DNA of 64,000 nt from Brugia malayi (lineage: Eukaryota > Nematoda > Chromadorea > Rhabditida > Onchocercidae): assembly GCF_000002995.4 (NCBI RefSeq), contig NW_025062478.1, forward strand, positions 5,866,001 through 5,930,000, read 5' to 3'. Of this stretch, positions 13,666-25,781 are shown one piece after another (position 1 is the first letter of the stretch; each line of letters opens with the position of its first letter). The notes beneath the pieces were generated by a model. The model was not told the DNA's origin, ran no database searches, and was given only the letters and a program-made list of their open reading frames with translations. A program made the position numbers and the translations under genes.

Positions 13666-14509
13666 AACCTTGATTATGAAATATACATTAATTTTTAAGT
13701 TACTTAAGTTTTCGTGATCACTGTGATAGGCTTTCTGTAAAATATTAGTATTTTTTTCTCACAGATATTTTAACCACGTGATGATCGAGTCTGTAACATT
13801 CTTACTCAGTTTCATTTCTGGAATTTATCCTTACCGGGTGCCTTTTTCTTCGTTTGCTTTTAATGGGTTCTCCATTTTTTAAGTCTTAGGAGAATATCTA
13901 TTAGAAAAAAGGATGTTTTTGCTAAAGTGACAAGTAATTTTGTATTTCTTGATAATTATTCGTATGTTTCAGATTTGTTTGTTTGTATTTTTTTAATTTT
14001 TAGCTGTTATCGGATCATTGTAATTGCTGTTTCAGTTACCTTTACAATATCTTTAATACTGGTGAATGAAGGCAATATTAAAGTTATTATCGTTGAAATT
14101 TTGCTTTATATACAATTTTCAATAATTGATAAAGTTATACTTTAGACATGTTATTCTGATATGCTAAATATAAATCTTTTACATATTATTTAAATCACAG
14201 TATATTTATAATTGCTATACGATGCGGGAGAATAGATAAAGTCATCATTTCTTTTTTAGCATATACTGCAAGATTAGTAGCAAAAATCATAATTTGTTTG
14301 CCTTCATTATGACATATCCATTAATGTTTCTGAACGCATAACACTTCAGGGTTTTAAATTTGTCCCCGTGAATGTGAAATATTTGCAGTAATCTTATTTA
14401 AAATTCGCTGTTTCAGTTCTGTCATTTCCGAATTTTAAATTTCTTATGCTGTTCCTTGTATTGCAGGATAGCAGTAAATAGGGATTGTTGGGGTTTGGGT
14501 GTTAAGTTG

Positions 14510-17500
14510 ATGGCAATAACACAACATTTATCTCACGTTATGCAACAACTTATGGGCAATGAGATTACTCAAGTGGGATCCAGTCAATCTAGTAAGCTGG
14601 CTTCCTAACTTCCAACCTGGCGTATTTGGTGATATTTTATAATTTACCGTTGACATCATTTACGTTAACACTACTGTTAAGGTAAATATGTATGTGCATT
14701 TATTAATAACTGCACAACTTTTAATATTCTATGATAACTAAAATGTTTGCGTAGGCCGTAGTAGTATTTTTGTTGTCACATTTACCACTTGTAGATGGAG
14801 TATCAAATTCGAATTCCAAATATAAGGAGGTTTACAAATACGAGGCACCGCATACACTGTACTCTACTGGTTGGTCTCAGCATCCTGATCCAGCAAAGAA
14901 GTTTCGCTTGGCATTAGCTAGCTTCATCGAGGAATACAATAATAAGGTTTTTTAACTTTTATCTATCAAGAATATTTGTTTCTATATTCACTGATTTAGG
15001 CTTGGGTATTTTGGTTCAGTAATAGAGTCGAATTCCGAGTACAAAGAGGTTTCTAAGTATGAGGGCTACATACATTGTATTAAACCGGTTGGTCTAAGCA
15101 TCTTGGTCGTTTGTTTATATCAATATTGCGGTGTTGCAATATATTTTGACATGATAAAATCAAAATAAATGAAGTTGGTTGAAAGCACATTTTTATGCAA
15201 CATCACGATATTGAAGACAAGAGATAGGTTCAGTTACAATATAACGTTAAATGGAATCAGTAACCTACTTTAGTTTACGGCGTAATTGTAACAAAATCAA
15301 CCGCAGAGATATTGCTTATGTTGATCTTCTTTCTTACTATCTCCCGGTACATTAATCTCTTCCTCTCATTAGGGATATCAAAAAATAAATGGAGCTTTGG
15401 AGATTGATCAGTTATAGATTTCAATAGTGAAGCTTGATGAAGACATTGGTGAATTTGTCGACTATGGCAGCTTCGACCATCCATATCCAGCTACAAAGGT
15501 CATGTGGATTCCAGACCAGGTTTGTTTTTAAGCATTTCAGTAAAGGATAGAATTCGTTTTTTCGGCTTTTTTTATATGTGCCAGGAAGGATTTACTGTCA
15601 ATTTAAATAGTGATAATTAGGAATTAGTGATGCACACCTGATTTCAGTGATTTTTTTTCAGTTTTAATAGAATGCGATTTAACCTAGAAAAAAAAAGTAT
15701 ATGTATGTAATTTCTAGAAAGGTATATATCCAGACTTGATTGCTACAACAGGAGATTATTTACGTCTATGGCGCGTAGGTGGTGCTGATGGAGCACAGAT
15801 TGAAGTTTTTCTTAATAACGTGCGTTTGTTTAAACACTTGCATTTTCTAATCTTGTTGTTATTGACAACCAGTTCAAGATATGGATTATTATTGATTTTT
15901 TGTGGTATTTGGATGAAATAGGAAGTTGTAAAGCACAACAGAATTCCTATAAAGAAATTTATCAGATAGAAAAATGATCTTAATTTTTGTCTTTTGCTTT
16001 AAGAGGAACCATGAAATCTTTACCAGATGTCCTTCATATTCCGGATATATGAAAAAGTTTTTAAATACGCATCAGGAACTTACTGAAATCATAAATGAAT
16101 TTTAGGTTTTAAAAAATGAGTTAGTCGATTAACATTTAAAGATGAAAATAAACTTTTCGTTGTTTGTTCAGAAATTAAAATAAATGTTTGCCATTTCATT
16201 TCAGAATCGCAGCAGTGAATACTGTGCTCCATTGACGTCATTTGATTGGAATGACGTAGATGTTGGCTTGATTGGTACTTCAAGTATCGATACGACGTGC
16301 ACCATTTGGCAAGTCGAGGTTGATTTCTACGAATTTAAACTTGAAATACGGCTTTGTTTTTTTACGAGTTTGAACTTGAACTCCAGCTCTGATTAAAAAT
16401 AATGAAGCATAGAATACGAAGATAGTGGGAGTTGTGAGTTGCTGCCTTTTAGACCGGTCAGGCAATCAGTGTTGCACGATCAACGGAAGGTACCGTAAAG
16501 ACACAGCTGATCGCTCATGATAAGGAAGTATTTGATATTGCTTTTACAAGAATGGCGAGCGGTCGCGAAATATTTGCTAGTGTTGGCATGTTTTTTCTTT
16601 CGTTTAGATATTTTGATGCTTGCAATTTCTTCGCTGCCCGCAGTTTTTGTAGTAGGATAAGGGAGTAGCAAATTTCTGGTGGGATATGTACAGTTAAACA
16701 CCTCTTCGGCTACAGGTTCCCAGTGTTAACATGTATGCACCGAACATTAAATGAAGATAAATCAGTTACCTGCATTCAATATTATTAGTTTTTCAGGAGC
16801 CGATGGAAGCCTAAGAATGTTTGATTTGCGCCATCTTGAGCACTCAACAATTATGTTTGAGGAACCATCACATGCTCCTTTGTTACGCTTGGAATGTAAT
16901 AAGCAAGATTGCAATTATATAGCTACATTTGTTCAAGATTCTACAGAAGTTTGTTTTATTCCTTTCTGATATACATTTTTTGTAAGCAATTTTGTTATAA
17001 TTATATAGTTAATAATATTTTTTATTTAATTTTTTTTAATTTCATCTTTTTAATTCTATTCACAGTGTATTTAATTAATTTGTTCTCACATGCACAAATG
17101 CATTGGGGACAGGAGGAAGGAGGAGGGGGAATATTTTTCAATGACATCAAAGCAGTAAAGAACAAACAACTGTAGCATGGAAAAATGTATTAAGTTAAGC
17201 GATTATATATTTAGTTAAGTTAGCTTCTTTTGAGGTGATAATTCTTGATGTACGTATTCCTTGCACACCTGTCGCAAAATTGGATAATCATCGGGGACGC
17301 GTAAATGGCATGGCCTGGGCACCGCATTCTTCATGTCATATTTGTACAGCAGGTAAGTTATATTACCAATTCTGTTAGGAATTTAAAGTTTGAATTTGAA
17401 ATCCCTATCTTAACTGAAACTTATTCATTCATTCTTATGTTTGTAACTTATTTGCTTTTTCCGTTAACTTTCATTTAGGTGGTGACAGTCAGGCATTAAT

Positions 17501-17955
17501 TTGGGATATTCATACGATGCCTCGACCTGTTGACGATCCTATTTTGGCTTATCAAGCTAACGGCGAGGTAAAACACGTGGTTCATAAAATCAAATTGACA
17601 ATACATATGGGGGATAACAAGAAAGTAGCGCGTGCATTATTTAATAGCTTTCTAGACATTCTATATATCATTCATGAAAACCTCCCAAAAGAACATAGTC
17701 TGCAAGCCATATTTTCCTCAACCGTAATAAGGAAGAATGAAAATATTTTCTTTGTAAAAAATACTTTTTAAAAAAAGATTTTCCACAGATCATACTCGAA
17801 TTATTGTATATGTTTTTATTGTATTTTTTAAAGCATTTTTTTTAGATGTTTAAAAAGTCAAAAAATTTCAGATTAATCAGGTGCACTGGTCGACTGCCTT
17901 TCCAGACTGGATATCAATTTGTTATAAAAACATGCTAGAAATATTGCGAGTGTAA
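14510..17955 (+). CDS. DCAF7: DCAF7/WDR68 orthologue (SWAN-type WD40 adaptor)
   Basis: Ten exons: 14510-14591, 14795-14946, 15418-15519, 15718-15819, 16205-16318, 16453-16585, 16797-16948, 17235-17352, 17479-17567, 17872-17955, encoding 375 residues. It is closer to human DCAF7 than its upstream neighbour: [93 protein letters not shown]-terminus EILRV. The last six exon lengths (114, 133, 152, 118, 89, 84) equal those of the upstream gene, proving tandem duplication after the introns existed. A usually conserved Trp is Cys (RLECNKQD). Intron 6 begins GC (GTTG|GCATGT), where the paralogue has GT. An acceptor (TATTGCAG) at 14466 may be the spliced-leader site. The 800 bp gap is longer than a typical nematode operon spacer. 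Confidence 0.93.
15027..15110 (+). pseudogene. Decayed copy of DCAF7 exon 2 inside intron 2
   Basis: The intron sequence TCGAATTCCGAGTACAAAGA and what follows aligns with exon 2 from TCGAATTCCAAATATAAGGA onward. Translation gives [13 protein letters not shown] where exon 2 gives [13 protein letters not shown], and GGTTGGTCTAAGCATC matches GGTTGGTCTCAGCATC. The frame is then lost and the segment is not flanked by working splice sites. Confidence 0.8.
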
Positions 17956-18508
17956 ATAGGTTTGGTTGTACAATAACACAATTGTTTCTTTGTAATTGTT
18001 TTTCAGTCTATAAATTTCCTACAAAATGAAGTCAGTATTGATTTAAGTCACTCCAACGAGAAAGAATCTAAAAGTTGCTCCCGGATACGGTTTAAAAGTT
18101 CCTAGAAGTTGTACTTGATTACTGCTAACAATTTCCTAATGTATTTTCTTATATGAGGACCTTGGAAGAAGTTTGTAATAGCTGTTGTAAAATGTAATAG
18201 TTTTAATTTCTTATTGGTTGTTTAAATTTAAGTTTCTCTCATCGAGTTTTTGGATGTGGTTAATTCTCGAAATTGCGGTGCTAATGAAATTTTGATTCAA
18301 AATGAACAATTGATGAAGCAGCTTATATCGGAATACATGTTTCTAATTGTTATAATTGGAAAGTTTGCTTTATAGAACAATGTTTAATGTTTGTTTTAAT
18401 TTTTTAGTTTTTTGGCAGTTATGGGTTATATTTTATGTAAATGTTCTTCCTTCGTCGCATCTCACTCTGAAATAAATAGCACTAAATTATTTGTAACACG
18501 GCGAAATT

Positions 18509-19338
18509 TTAAGGAATATTCAAATCTTTTTGGTGCAAGTTCCATTTCAGAATATCACCTTCCTTCAACAAACTCAAAAGTCATTATGATATCTCACAAG
18601 TAAAATAAACGTAAAATAAACCTGTAATAATTTGAATTTAAATTGCTTTGTTTCAGGTGAACAAAATACATAGTCAAATGCGAGTCGGTCATTTTGAACT
18701 AATTGTTCGACAAATTTATCCATCTTCTGTAAAAAATAGAAATCGTGAATCCATAAACATTTCTTATTTTGGAAATATTGTTATCAGCTAGCATTTAAAT
18801 AGAGATATAATATCACGGAATAGATTTATTGATTAACTGTTTCATTGTATGCTTGAAGTTTTGACTAAAATCGTGTTATATTGATGTCATCACCTTAACG
18901 GTAACTGCAATATCGCATTTTTGTTTCGGTGGTAAAATTCCGCATGGTGGCGTTGCAAAAACGCGGGGTATAGCATTGCTTTTAATAGCATATGCAATAT
19001 GTTTCGTTGACGTATTACGTATACGTATAAGATATGTTAAATTATCGAAATCATAAGGAGCATTAAAAATCTGAAAATGATTTATGGCGTTAAGGAGGAT
19101 ATCACTTTTTTTGATTTATAAAGCTTAAAATCGTTTAAAGCATTTCCCAGTTGTTTCTTGATAATTGGTTTCCGAACTGAAATTAAAAATGATAGGAAAT
19201 TATTTACTGAAATTGATTTAAGCCAACCAAATATTTTGATGGTTCAAATGCTAAATCATGTGGGCTGTAATTTATGCTTAAACCCTCCGCACTTGTGCCC
19301 TCTTGATCTTGGATTCTGAACTCGGTGTTAAATAACAT
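18509..19338 (-). CDS. Major sperm protein (MSP) domain protein
   Basis: Four phase-0 exons: 19338-19228, 19070-18894, 18726-18622, 18562-18509, encoding 148 residues. After about 28 N-terminal residues comes a full MSP fold: LAFEPSKYL, IFNAPYDFDNLTYLIRIRN, TSTKHIAYAIKSNAIPR, TPPCGILPPKQKCDIAV, NDRLAFDYVF, and EGDILKWNLHQKDLNIP at the C-terminus. These match known MSP signatures (FNAPYDD..., IGYGIKTTN, DPPCGVLDPKE, NDRITVEW, GDGMVRRKNLPIEYN). Classic MSPs (about 127 residues) polymerise to drive amoeboid sperm movement and signal to oocytes. This copy is well diverged, has a longer N-terminus and three introns, so it is more likely an MSP-domain relative than a structural MSP. Each exon is short, which makes the gene easy to miss. 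Confidence 0.87.
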
Positions 19339-19859
19339 TGGATTCTTGTCTTCTGGAACTGAAAAAATTAGCTCCCGAGTTGAGTTTCAATTTCTTACCT
19401 TTGGCTTTTATTTCTATTTTTCTGAATCCATAGTTATTGCAAGAAACATAGAATCTATGCTTGCAATGTATAGAATTTTCTCTGTAGTAATAATTATGTT
19501 TTCAAAGAATACTGATCAAATTCAAAAAAAAGAGAACACATAATTATAATACCGCTATCATACGATGAAGAGTAATCACTCCGTAGCGCATAAGATGATG
19601 CACTGTTTAATTTCATCGTCTGAAAAGGCATATAAGTTTAGACCTAACAACAGATTATTATGCATAGTTATAATTTTCGGACAGTTGTAAAAACATTATA
19701 AACAGAAATTTTTTAATAATTTAGCCAAACAGCTGACTGATTTATTAGTTGAAAAATCATAGGTTACTTGTCTCTTTTAGTAGATTATGACATGTTTCAG
19801 CTTGTTTGTATTTAAATGCTTAAATCGACCTATGCTCTACTTTTAACATCAAATATCTA

Positions 19860-21482
19860 TCATAAGGATCTTTTGTGATAGAAATACAATGCATTTATAA
19901 CTGAAATGAAACGATTCAGCATTGAAATGAAGCGATTCCTTATAATTAAATTTTTTATGTTATGGTCCTCTAACACAAGTTTTATAAAAGTTACTTCGGG
20001 TGTTCCGGGTGGTAATGATCGTCTATCCTTACTTCTGTGCAACATTTCCGATAATTCTTCTTTGGTAAATGGAATTATACCTCGCTGTAAATTTTGGTTT
20101 TTTGAAAATTTAGTAACATTTCAATTTGTTTTTTCTTTAATTTTATGTATGCAGTCTTTTCGCACGTAGAAATATAAGGAAAAAGCAAACAATCGAGTGG
20201 GGAAAAAATCATATCTCAGAGTAACTGGGAATTATGGAAGTATTCTTGCCTAAACATTGCCGAATAAGCAATAAAAATGTTCCAAATGTGATGTCAAATA
20301 ATCCCAATTAAGCACTAAATAAAATATAACTGAAAACAGAGTTTTAGAAAAAAAAAATTGTAGAATAAAATGTGAGGTTGAAAGCAATTTTTTAAAGTAA
20401 GTGTCAAATGTCAAACCTCATCTTTAACTTCATCGCTATGAGCTAGTCGAATGTGCCAAAGAATTCGATCAGCGCCATCGAATGGATGCAAAAAAAGAAG
20501 TGCAAGCAGAACTACTTTGATAAAGTAGTAACCACTTTCTGATTCAAAATTAGAATCTAATAAGGTTAATAGGCCAAATGCACTCCTGCAAACTTTTTCA
20601 TCACGTTAGACAACTAAAAAATAAGTTGGACTTTTAATTGATGAGAAGGAAATTGTTTTAATATTCATTTAAAAATTTTTACAGTAACAGACTGTTACAT
20701 AACTTATTGTTTAATATAATCAAATCTCGACTAATGCATGATGATAAGGATTTAATCTGATTTGATTAATCAATTATATTTAAAATATTGGCGAATAGGG
20801 AATACATGAAGAGGACGATCAGTACTGAGAGCTATGTATGGCATTTCTTCAGTCTTTCTCAAGAACTTTCAAAACTTCGATCTTGTAAGACGAAACATTG
20901 AACAACAGATAATTAATTGATTGTACCAGTATATAAGAAGTTGCGGTGTAGGCGGTTTTTCGGCTGGAAAAACGTAAGTAAGTAAGATTGGCGTCACCGT
21001 AAGGATAGCATTTGCCAACATTTGAGCATCTTCTCCTATCATTAAATATACGGATGTGATGACACAAATGAAAATTGCCAAACTGAACTCGTCCAAACCC
21101 GTTTGTTCACGTAAAAGTCGTAATCCTCGACCTGTCATATGTTTCTGAAACTTTAATTAGGTATGCAAAATTTCCAAAATTTTACTTTTATATTTATAAT
21201 TTTGAGTTTTTTAATCTATGAATTGCAACATAAATGAAATGGCACTTTATGTTCAAAATTCACAGTCACGCTGATTATTATAGTTATTTTACCCTCAGTT
21301 AACATCAGAGAGGATGGCTCTAAATTAGCTAAGCAGCATATAAACATTCGCATATTATATAAGCCGACAATACTTGACTTAATCAATGCATTTTGATTTG
21401 ATCGATAATCAATCGTAACCTGATCAAAAACAAGTGATCGTAAATGATTGTGTAATTCGTCTGTGTCATGTGCATCCGTCAT
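19860..21482 (-). CDS. REEP/TB2-DP1-HVA22 family ER-shaping protein, copy 1
   Basis: Exons 21482-21420, 21144-20927, 20585-20417 and 20084-19860, all in phase (about 224 residues). The core matches REEP5/Yop1: LLREQTGLDEFSLAIFICV, SVYLMIGEDAQMLANAIL, YVFPAEKPP, a split Trp codon at LLIYW, then SESGYYFIKVVLLALLFLHP and RILWHIRLAHSDEVKDE. Family members insert hydrophobic hairpins into the ER membrane and curve tubules. Exon 4 adds a charged tail (FTKEELSEMLHRSKDRRSLP, PEVTFIKLVLEDHNIKN). If exon 3 were not spliced at its weak donor (GAG|GTTTGA), the protein would stop one codon later, so two C-termini are possible. A TTTACTCAG acceptor abuts the ATG, suggesting trans-splicing or an upstream exon. 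Exon 2 has the same 218 nt length as in copy 2. Confidence 0.8.
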
Positions 21483-22441
21483 CTGAGTAAACAAAAGTGA
21501 CAATGAGATAAAAAACGCTTCATCCTATTTTTAAGTCTTTCATATCATTGGAGGGTTGCATACAACTAAATATAATTTCGTAATTATCGATTTTTTTTTA
21601 ATAAAGTAGCTCCTTTTAATGTGACAGTTATTTCATCTGCCACATTTTGTGCTTCCAAAATGTCGTGAAATTTTGACTTAAATTTCTGTATCACTTGGTT
21701 TTAAAGAAGAACGCGCAAAATTTAATTTTAAAACATTAAATTCCAGAATATATTGAATAGATAGCAGTTACATCAGAATGAAAAAATCGTTATTAGTTGA
21801 AGTTGCATGATAATGAATAAAGAGAAATGTTTTTGACGTTTTGGTATCCTTTTAAAACATAAACATTTCCAGCATACGATGACAAGCTTTTTTCTGCTGA
21901 TAAAAAGGGATCGATGATAGGCTATCATTTCAGATGCTTTCATTTCAAATGAAATCAGAATAATTAATTTAACATACAAATATATAACATGAAGCATAAA
22001 ACAACTGTCTTCTAATTGTCTCATTGTGATTTGTTGGGCTGAAACAGATAAATGTTTGCTAGGCTCGGTTTTAAGCTCTCATTGCAGTTTGCTAGCTATA
22101 ACTTTAATCATGACACTAATAAGAAAAGCAGTCAAATCGCTTGCACTAAGCACAATTTTTCTTGCATACTTCTGCACCATCAACCTTTTAAATCGGTAAT
22201 ACCAATAGATTATTAAGGCCAGATTTATCGAAAGTTTAGTCTCATTCAGTTCGTCTTAATTGAGCCTATTTTGTAAGTCTAATAGTCTGATACTCTGAAT
22301 TCAAATTCCATTTCAAGTCTCAAAATTCATCTCGATTCTCTCAATCTGCTTTTAACACTGTAGTGAGTCCCAATTTCTACTTTGTTGAAACTCCCTGACT
22401 TGCAAACATAATTCCTATAAAATTTGAATCCAATTGGAAAT

Positions 22442-24376
22442 CTAAAGCAGACTAACCTCTCCAGTTTGCATATTTTTTATTATGACGACAGTTTTCCCAG
22501 TTGCAACCCACCTGATGACACTGGCTAACTTTTTTGCCTCAGCAGTATTTTGAGAAATTTCCTTTTCAGAATCCTCATTTCTTTCGAGACTAATACTTGC
22601 ACTGGAAGTGAGCAGAGATTGCTTCTTATTAGTATTAATTATTTTTTTTGTATGATTAATTTGGGTTTTTGCTTCTGTTACTGCATCAGACTTTTTCCAA
22701 GAAGAAAGTTGAGACTTCGCGGGAGAAGGTTTTTGCACCATCGTTTCAGTCTCAGATATTGAAACAGCTTTGTTGTTATGCAAGATTTGATGTTCTTTTT
22801 CAGAAATCTTAATAAACTTTGCAGAGGCATCGGGAACTTTTGATTTGCCTGCAGGAAGGATGTGCGATTCTACCACAGAAATTGTCCTTAAATCATGTTC
22901 TGAAACAAATTGAGGTTTCTTAGTCTCTTTACTTGAGATATTTTGAGAATGCTTAATAGAAACAGGTGTGGAAATTGTCAAAGGTGTAAGTGGAACTTCG
23001 TTTGTGGTGACATTTTGAGGCTTTCTCATAGAAATATTCTGATGTTCCTGCAAAAGAACAAATTGAGATTTCACATTAAAGGAATTTCTTTCCCTTTATT
23101 CGCATTGATTATAAATTGAGCAGTGAAGTAATTTGAGATCCATTTGCAAAATTTTCTCGGTAAATGACCTTAACTTTTCTCTCGACAGTGGTTTATCTTT
23201 AACAAAAGAATTTCAACCTTTTTATTCAAATTTAGACTAACCTTAAATTTCCTTCCAGTAGGAATTTCCAACCGCTCTGAATCCTTGACACAGACAGTAT
23301 GAATTTTTTTATCCGAGCCAGAACTTATCTTATATTCTCTTATCGTAAAGCTCTTAGATTCTTTCAATGGAATGATTTGATTCCGTTTTACAGGAACTGT
23401 CGAAAATTCAGTCGCCAAAATAGTTGGCAATTCCCCAGTTTTTTTTTTGTTATGAATAATCTTAAAATATGTAGTTTTAGGTTTTCTCAATGAAGGATGC
23501 TCAGTTTTCCGGATGACAGTATTCTGAGATTCATTTTGTCTTTCTTGCACAGTTTTTGCATACTTATATTTTGTTCTTTAGAACAACTGGATTCAAGCTT
23601 CCTTGCACAAAATGTTTGTGGTTCCTTCCCAAAACTTGTCATATCTTGTCCTATAGAAGCAAACTGAAAACTTTTCATTGGTGTAACTTGAGATATCTCT
23701 TCATAAGTCATCATTAGTTTATTTGAAAGTAACACCTGAGATTTCGTTTCAGAAGCAGTCGGAAGCTCTTGTCCAGAGATAATTTCAGGCTTCAAAATAG
23801 AAGTATTTAGAAATTTCCCTCCTTGAAATAGTTGCGATTTTCTCGGTGGTTGACTGATTTGACAATGCTTCTCTATATTTAAGTTGGATTTCTGAAGTAA
23901 AATAGTTGGAGATTCTTTTATAAAAACATTTGGTTTGCTTTCAGGAACAATCAAAGATTCCCTTATTGGAGTAGTTTGAAGTCCATCATCAGTATAAATG
24001 GAATTTTCCGTTCTCGAATCCAGCTGTGGAACAAGCGAAGGAACTCGTTCTGAAATTTGATTCTTTTGAGTTGCTGCAAGCAAAGATTTTTCTACAAAAT
24101 GTTTTTTCTTTTTTTCTTTTCTTTTTTAATTTTGGTAGTGGAAATGATTTCGTTTTTCGTCAGTAAGGTGGAGGGATTAATTGGAGTCACCGTATCAACT
24201 TGAGATTTCTTAGCAGTTCGAGATTATGTTAACAAATAACTTCATATTTTCACAGGATGCTTAGCAGGTGAAAACTGGAGTTCTTTACCTGAAGATCGTT
24301 GATCAGATATATCTTTTTCACTTAAAGTATTATTTTTGGCAGCCGTTATTTCTTCCTGATGATTGTCTACATTTTT
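22442..24376 (-). CDS. Degenerate-repeat, Ser/Lys/Gln-rich coding region (possible REEP tail)
   Basis: Exons 24376-24289, about 24198-23242 and 23047-22442. Beyond a short start (NVDNHQEEITAAKNN) the product is a long disordered chain of loosely repeated units of about 10-17 residues, with motifs such as QNISMRKPQNV, QNISSKETKKPQF, KSQVLLSNK and RKSQLFQGGK. It ends RWVATGKTVVIIKNMQTGE plus a few residues. The large exon needs two frame changes, near 24115 (A-rich run) and near 23560 (CAAAAAC); each is repaired by one extra A, so they look like homopolymer under-calls or early decay. The intron joining 23242 to 23047 is clean in phase (TTTAAG|GTTAGT; TTTTGCAG). The upstream REEP gene could splice into it through a small exon near 24590, making one long REEP protein. 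Function unknown. Confidence 0.55.
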
Positions 24377-24641
24377 CTAAAACGAAATTCTTAAAAATAA
24401 TTAAATTTACAACTACCAGATTGCACACAAATTTATATTTAGCTTTCTACTTTAAATATAAGTAGAAAACTAAATATTCATTGGATGACTAATGTTCTAA
24501 CCAAGTATTGCTATAAAATCAAATGAACTTAATACAGGAATGAAGTAAATGCTGTACCAAACTATCGGCTGAAAGCAAAGGACATTGTCGCCCTGAATTT
24601 GAAATTCTGCAAGATGCAGGCCACAAAAGCCACAAAAGATA

Positions 24642-25781
24642 TTAGCCCAGTATATAAGTACTAACACCTTGCTTTAATTCAATATTTTCAGCTTTTCTGG
24701 GAAATTTTATTAGTAGTACTAGCATAAGCATTTTCATCCAATAATAACTTCCTTTGTCTTCTAATTTCGGATCCAAAAACAATGTTGCAATAACGTATAT
24801 AGACCTAAACATAAATGTATTTATTTATTTTCTCAACGAAAAACTTAAAAAACAACAAGTATCTGAGAAATAAAATACAACTTTAAACTACAAGAAAATT
24901 AAAAATGGATCCATAAAACACAAATTTTGCAAAGGTGAAGAGATAACGAAGAGATATTAATTAAACGGAATTCTCAGGATAACGCCAAGGAAACAATAAG
25001 TTGTTTTATTTCTTAATCATTTGAATATCTTAAGTTCAGAGAACCAAAGGCTACAAAGGAAGTGCCGCCTTTATCGATTGAATCAAGTATGAATTGTATA
25101 CTGATATCATCGATTGTCTGCTCACCAATAACATAAAAGATTATCAAACGGTGGCTTCTCTTCCGGATAAACATAGGTGAGCAGGATCGGTACCGCAGTA
25201 AGGATTGCATTGGCAACAAATCGAGCATAATCACCGATAACGAGATAAATCGAGATGCCGGAGGTGATGAAGATCGCTAAATAGCATTCATCTGCTCCTG
25301 ATTTCTCATGCAAATACCGTAATCCTCTTGCAGACATATGCCACTAGAAATGTTGAAGGATTATTCAGATTCATTTTCAGATTCTGATATGTCTTGTGGA
25401 CATGCCGTTCCAACCGATGATGTCGTTAAAAGATGCCAAATACCAACAATGTAGAAAATAGCCGAATATTTTTGAAGAAATTTAATTTCAAGAATCACTC
25501 GTTCAACTTTATTTTCAATTTAGTCATGCGAAATTACAAGTCACTTAAACATTCAATGCAATAGTTTTGAATTTATTGAAATAAAGTCATAAGATATTCA
25601 GCCAAATATGTGGTTCTCATAAGTTAAATTCCTGCAACTCTGGTCTTTTGAATGTGTTTATAGGCCAGTTGAATAGCTATCATGAAGCTGGAATGCCTTT
25701 AGCAAAGACCTGATCATAAACAAGTGCATAAAAATGATTTTGCAACTTTTGCGCAGAGTATTGCATCAGTGCAAGCGGCAT
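24642..25781 (-). CDS. REEP/TB2-DP1-HVA22 family ER-shaping protein, copy 2
   Basis: Exons 25781-25710, 25343-25126 and 24804-24642 (150 residues if the TAA at 24644-24642 is used). Aligns along its length with copy 1: KLQNHFYALVYDQ, WHMSARGLRYLHEKSGADE, SIYLVIGDYARFVANAIL, PILLTYVYPEEKPP, CYW with the Trp codon split by the intron, then SYYWMKMLMLVLLIKFPRKA. Intron positions and the 218 nt middle exon are identical to copy 1, so the two arose by tandem duplication. Two hydrophobic hairpins are visible. An in-frame GTGTTA donor just before the end (CAAG|GTGTTA) would allow splicing on into the repeat-rich region at 24.4-22.4 kb instead of stopping. Confidence 0.8.

Noticed and set aside
13927..14145. 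Hydrophobic plus-strand frame between the two DCAF7 genes
   Set aside because: AT-driven Ile/Val/Leu composition, no exon boundaries; lies in the intergenic spacer.
22550..22762. Plus-strand open frames across 22.5-23.5 kb
   Set aside because: Antisense shadows of the repeat-rich minus-strand coding region.
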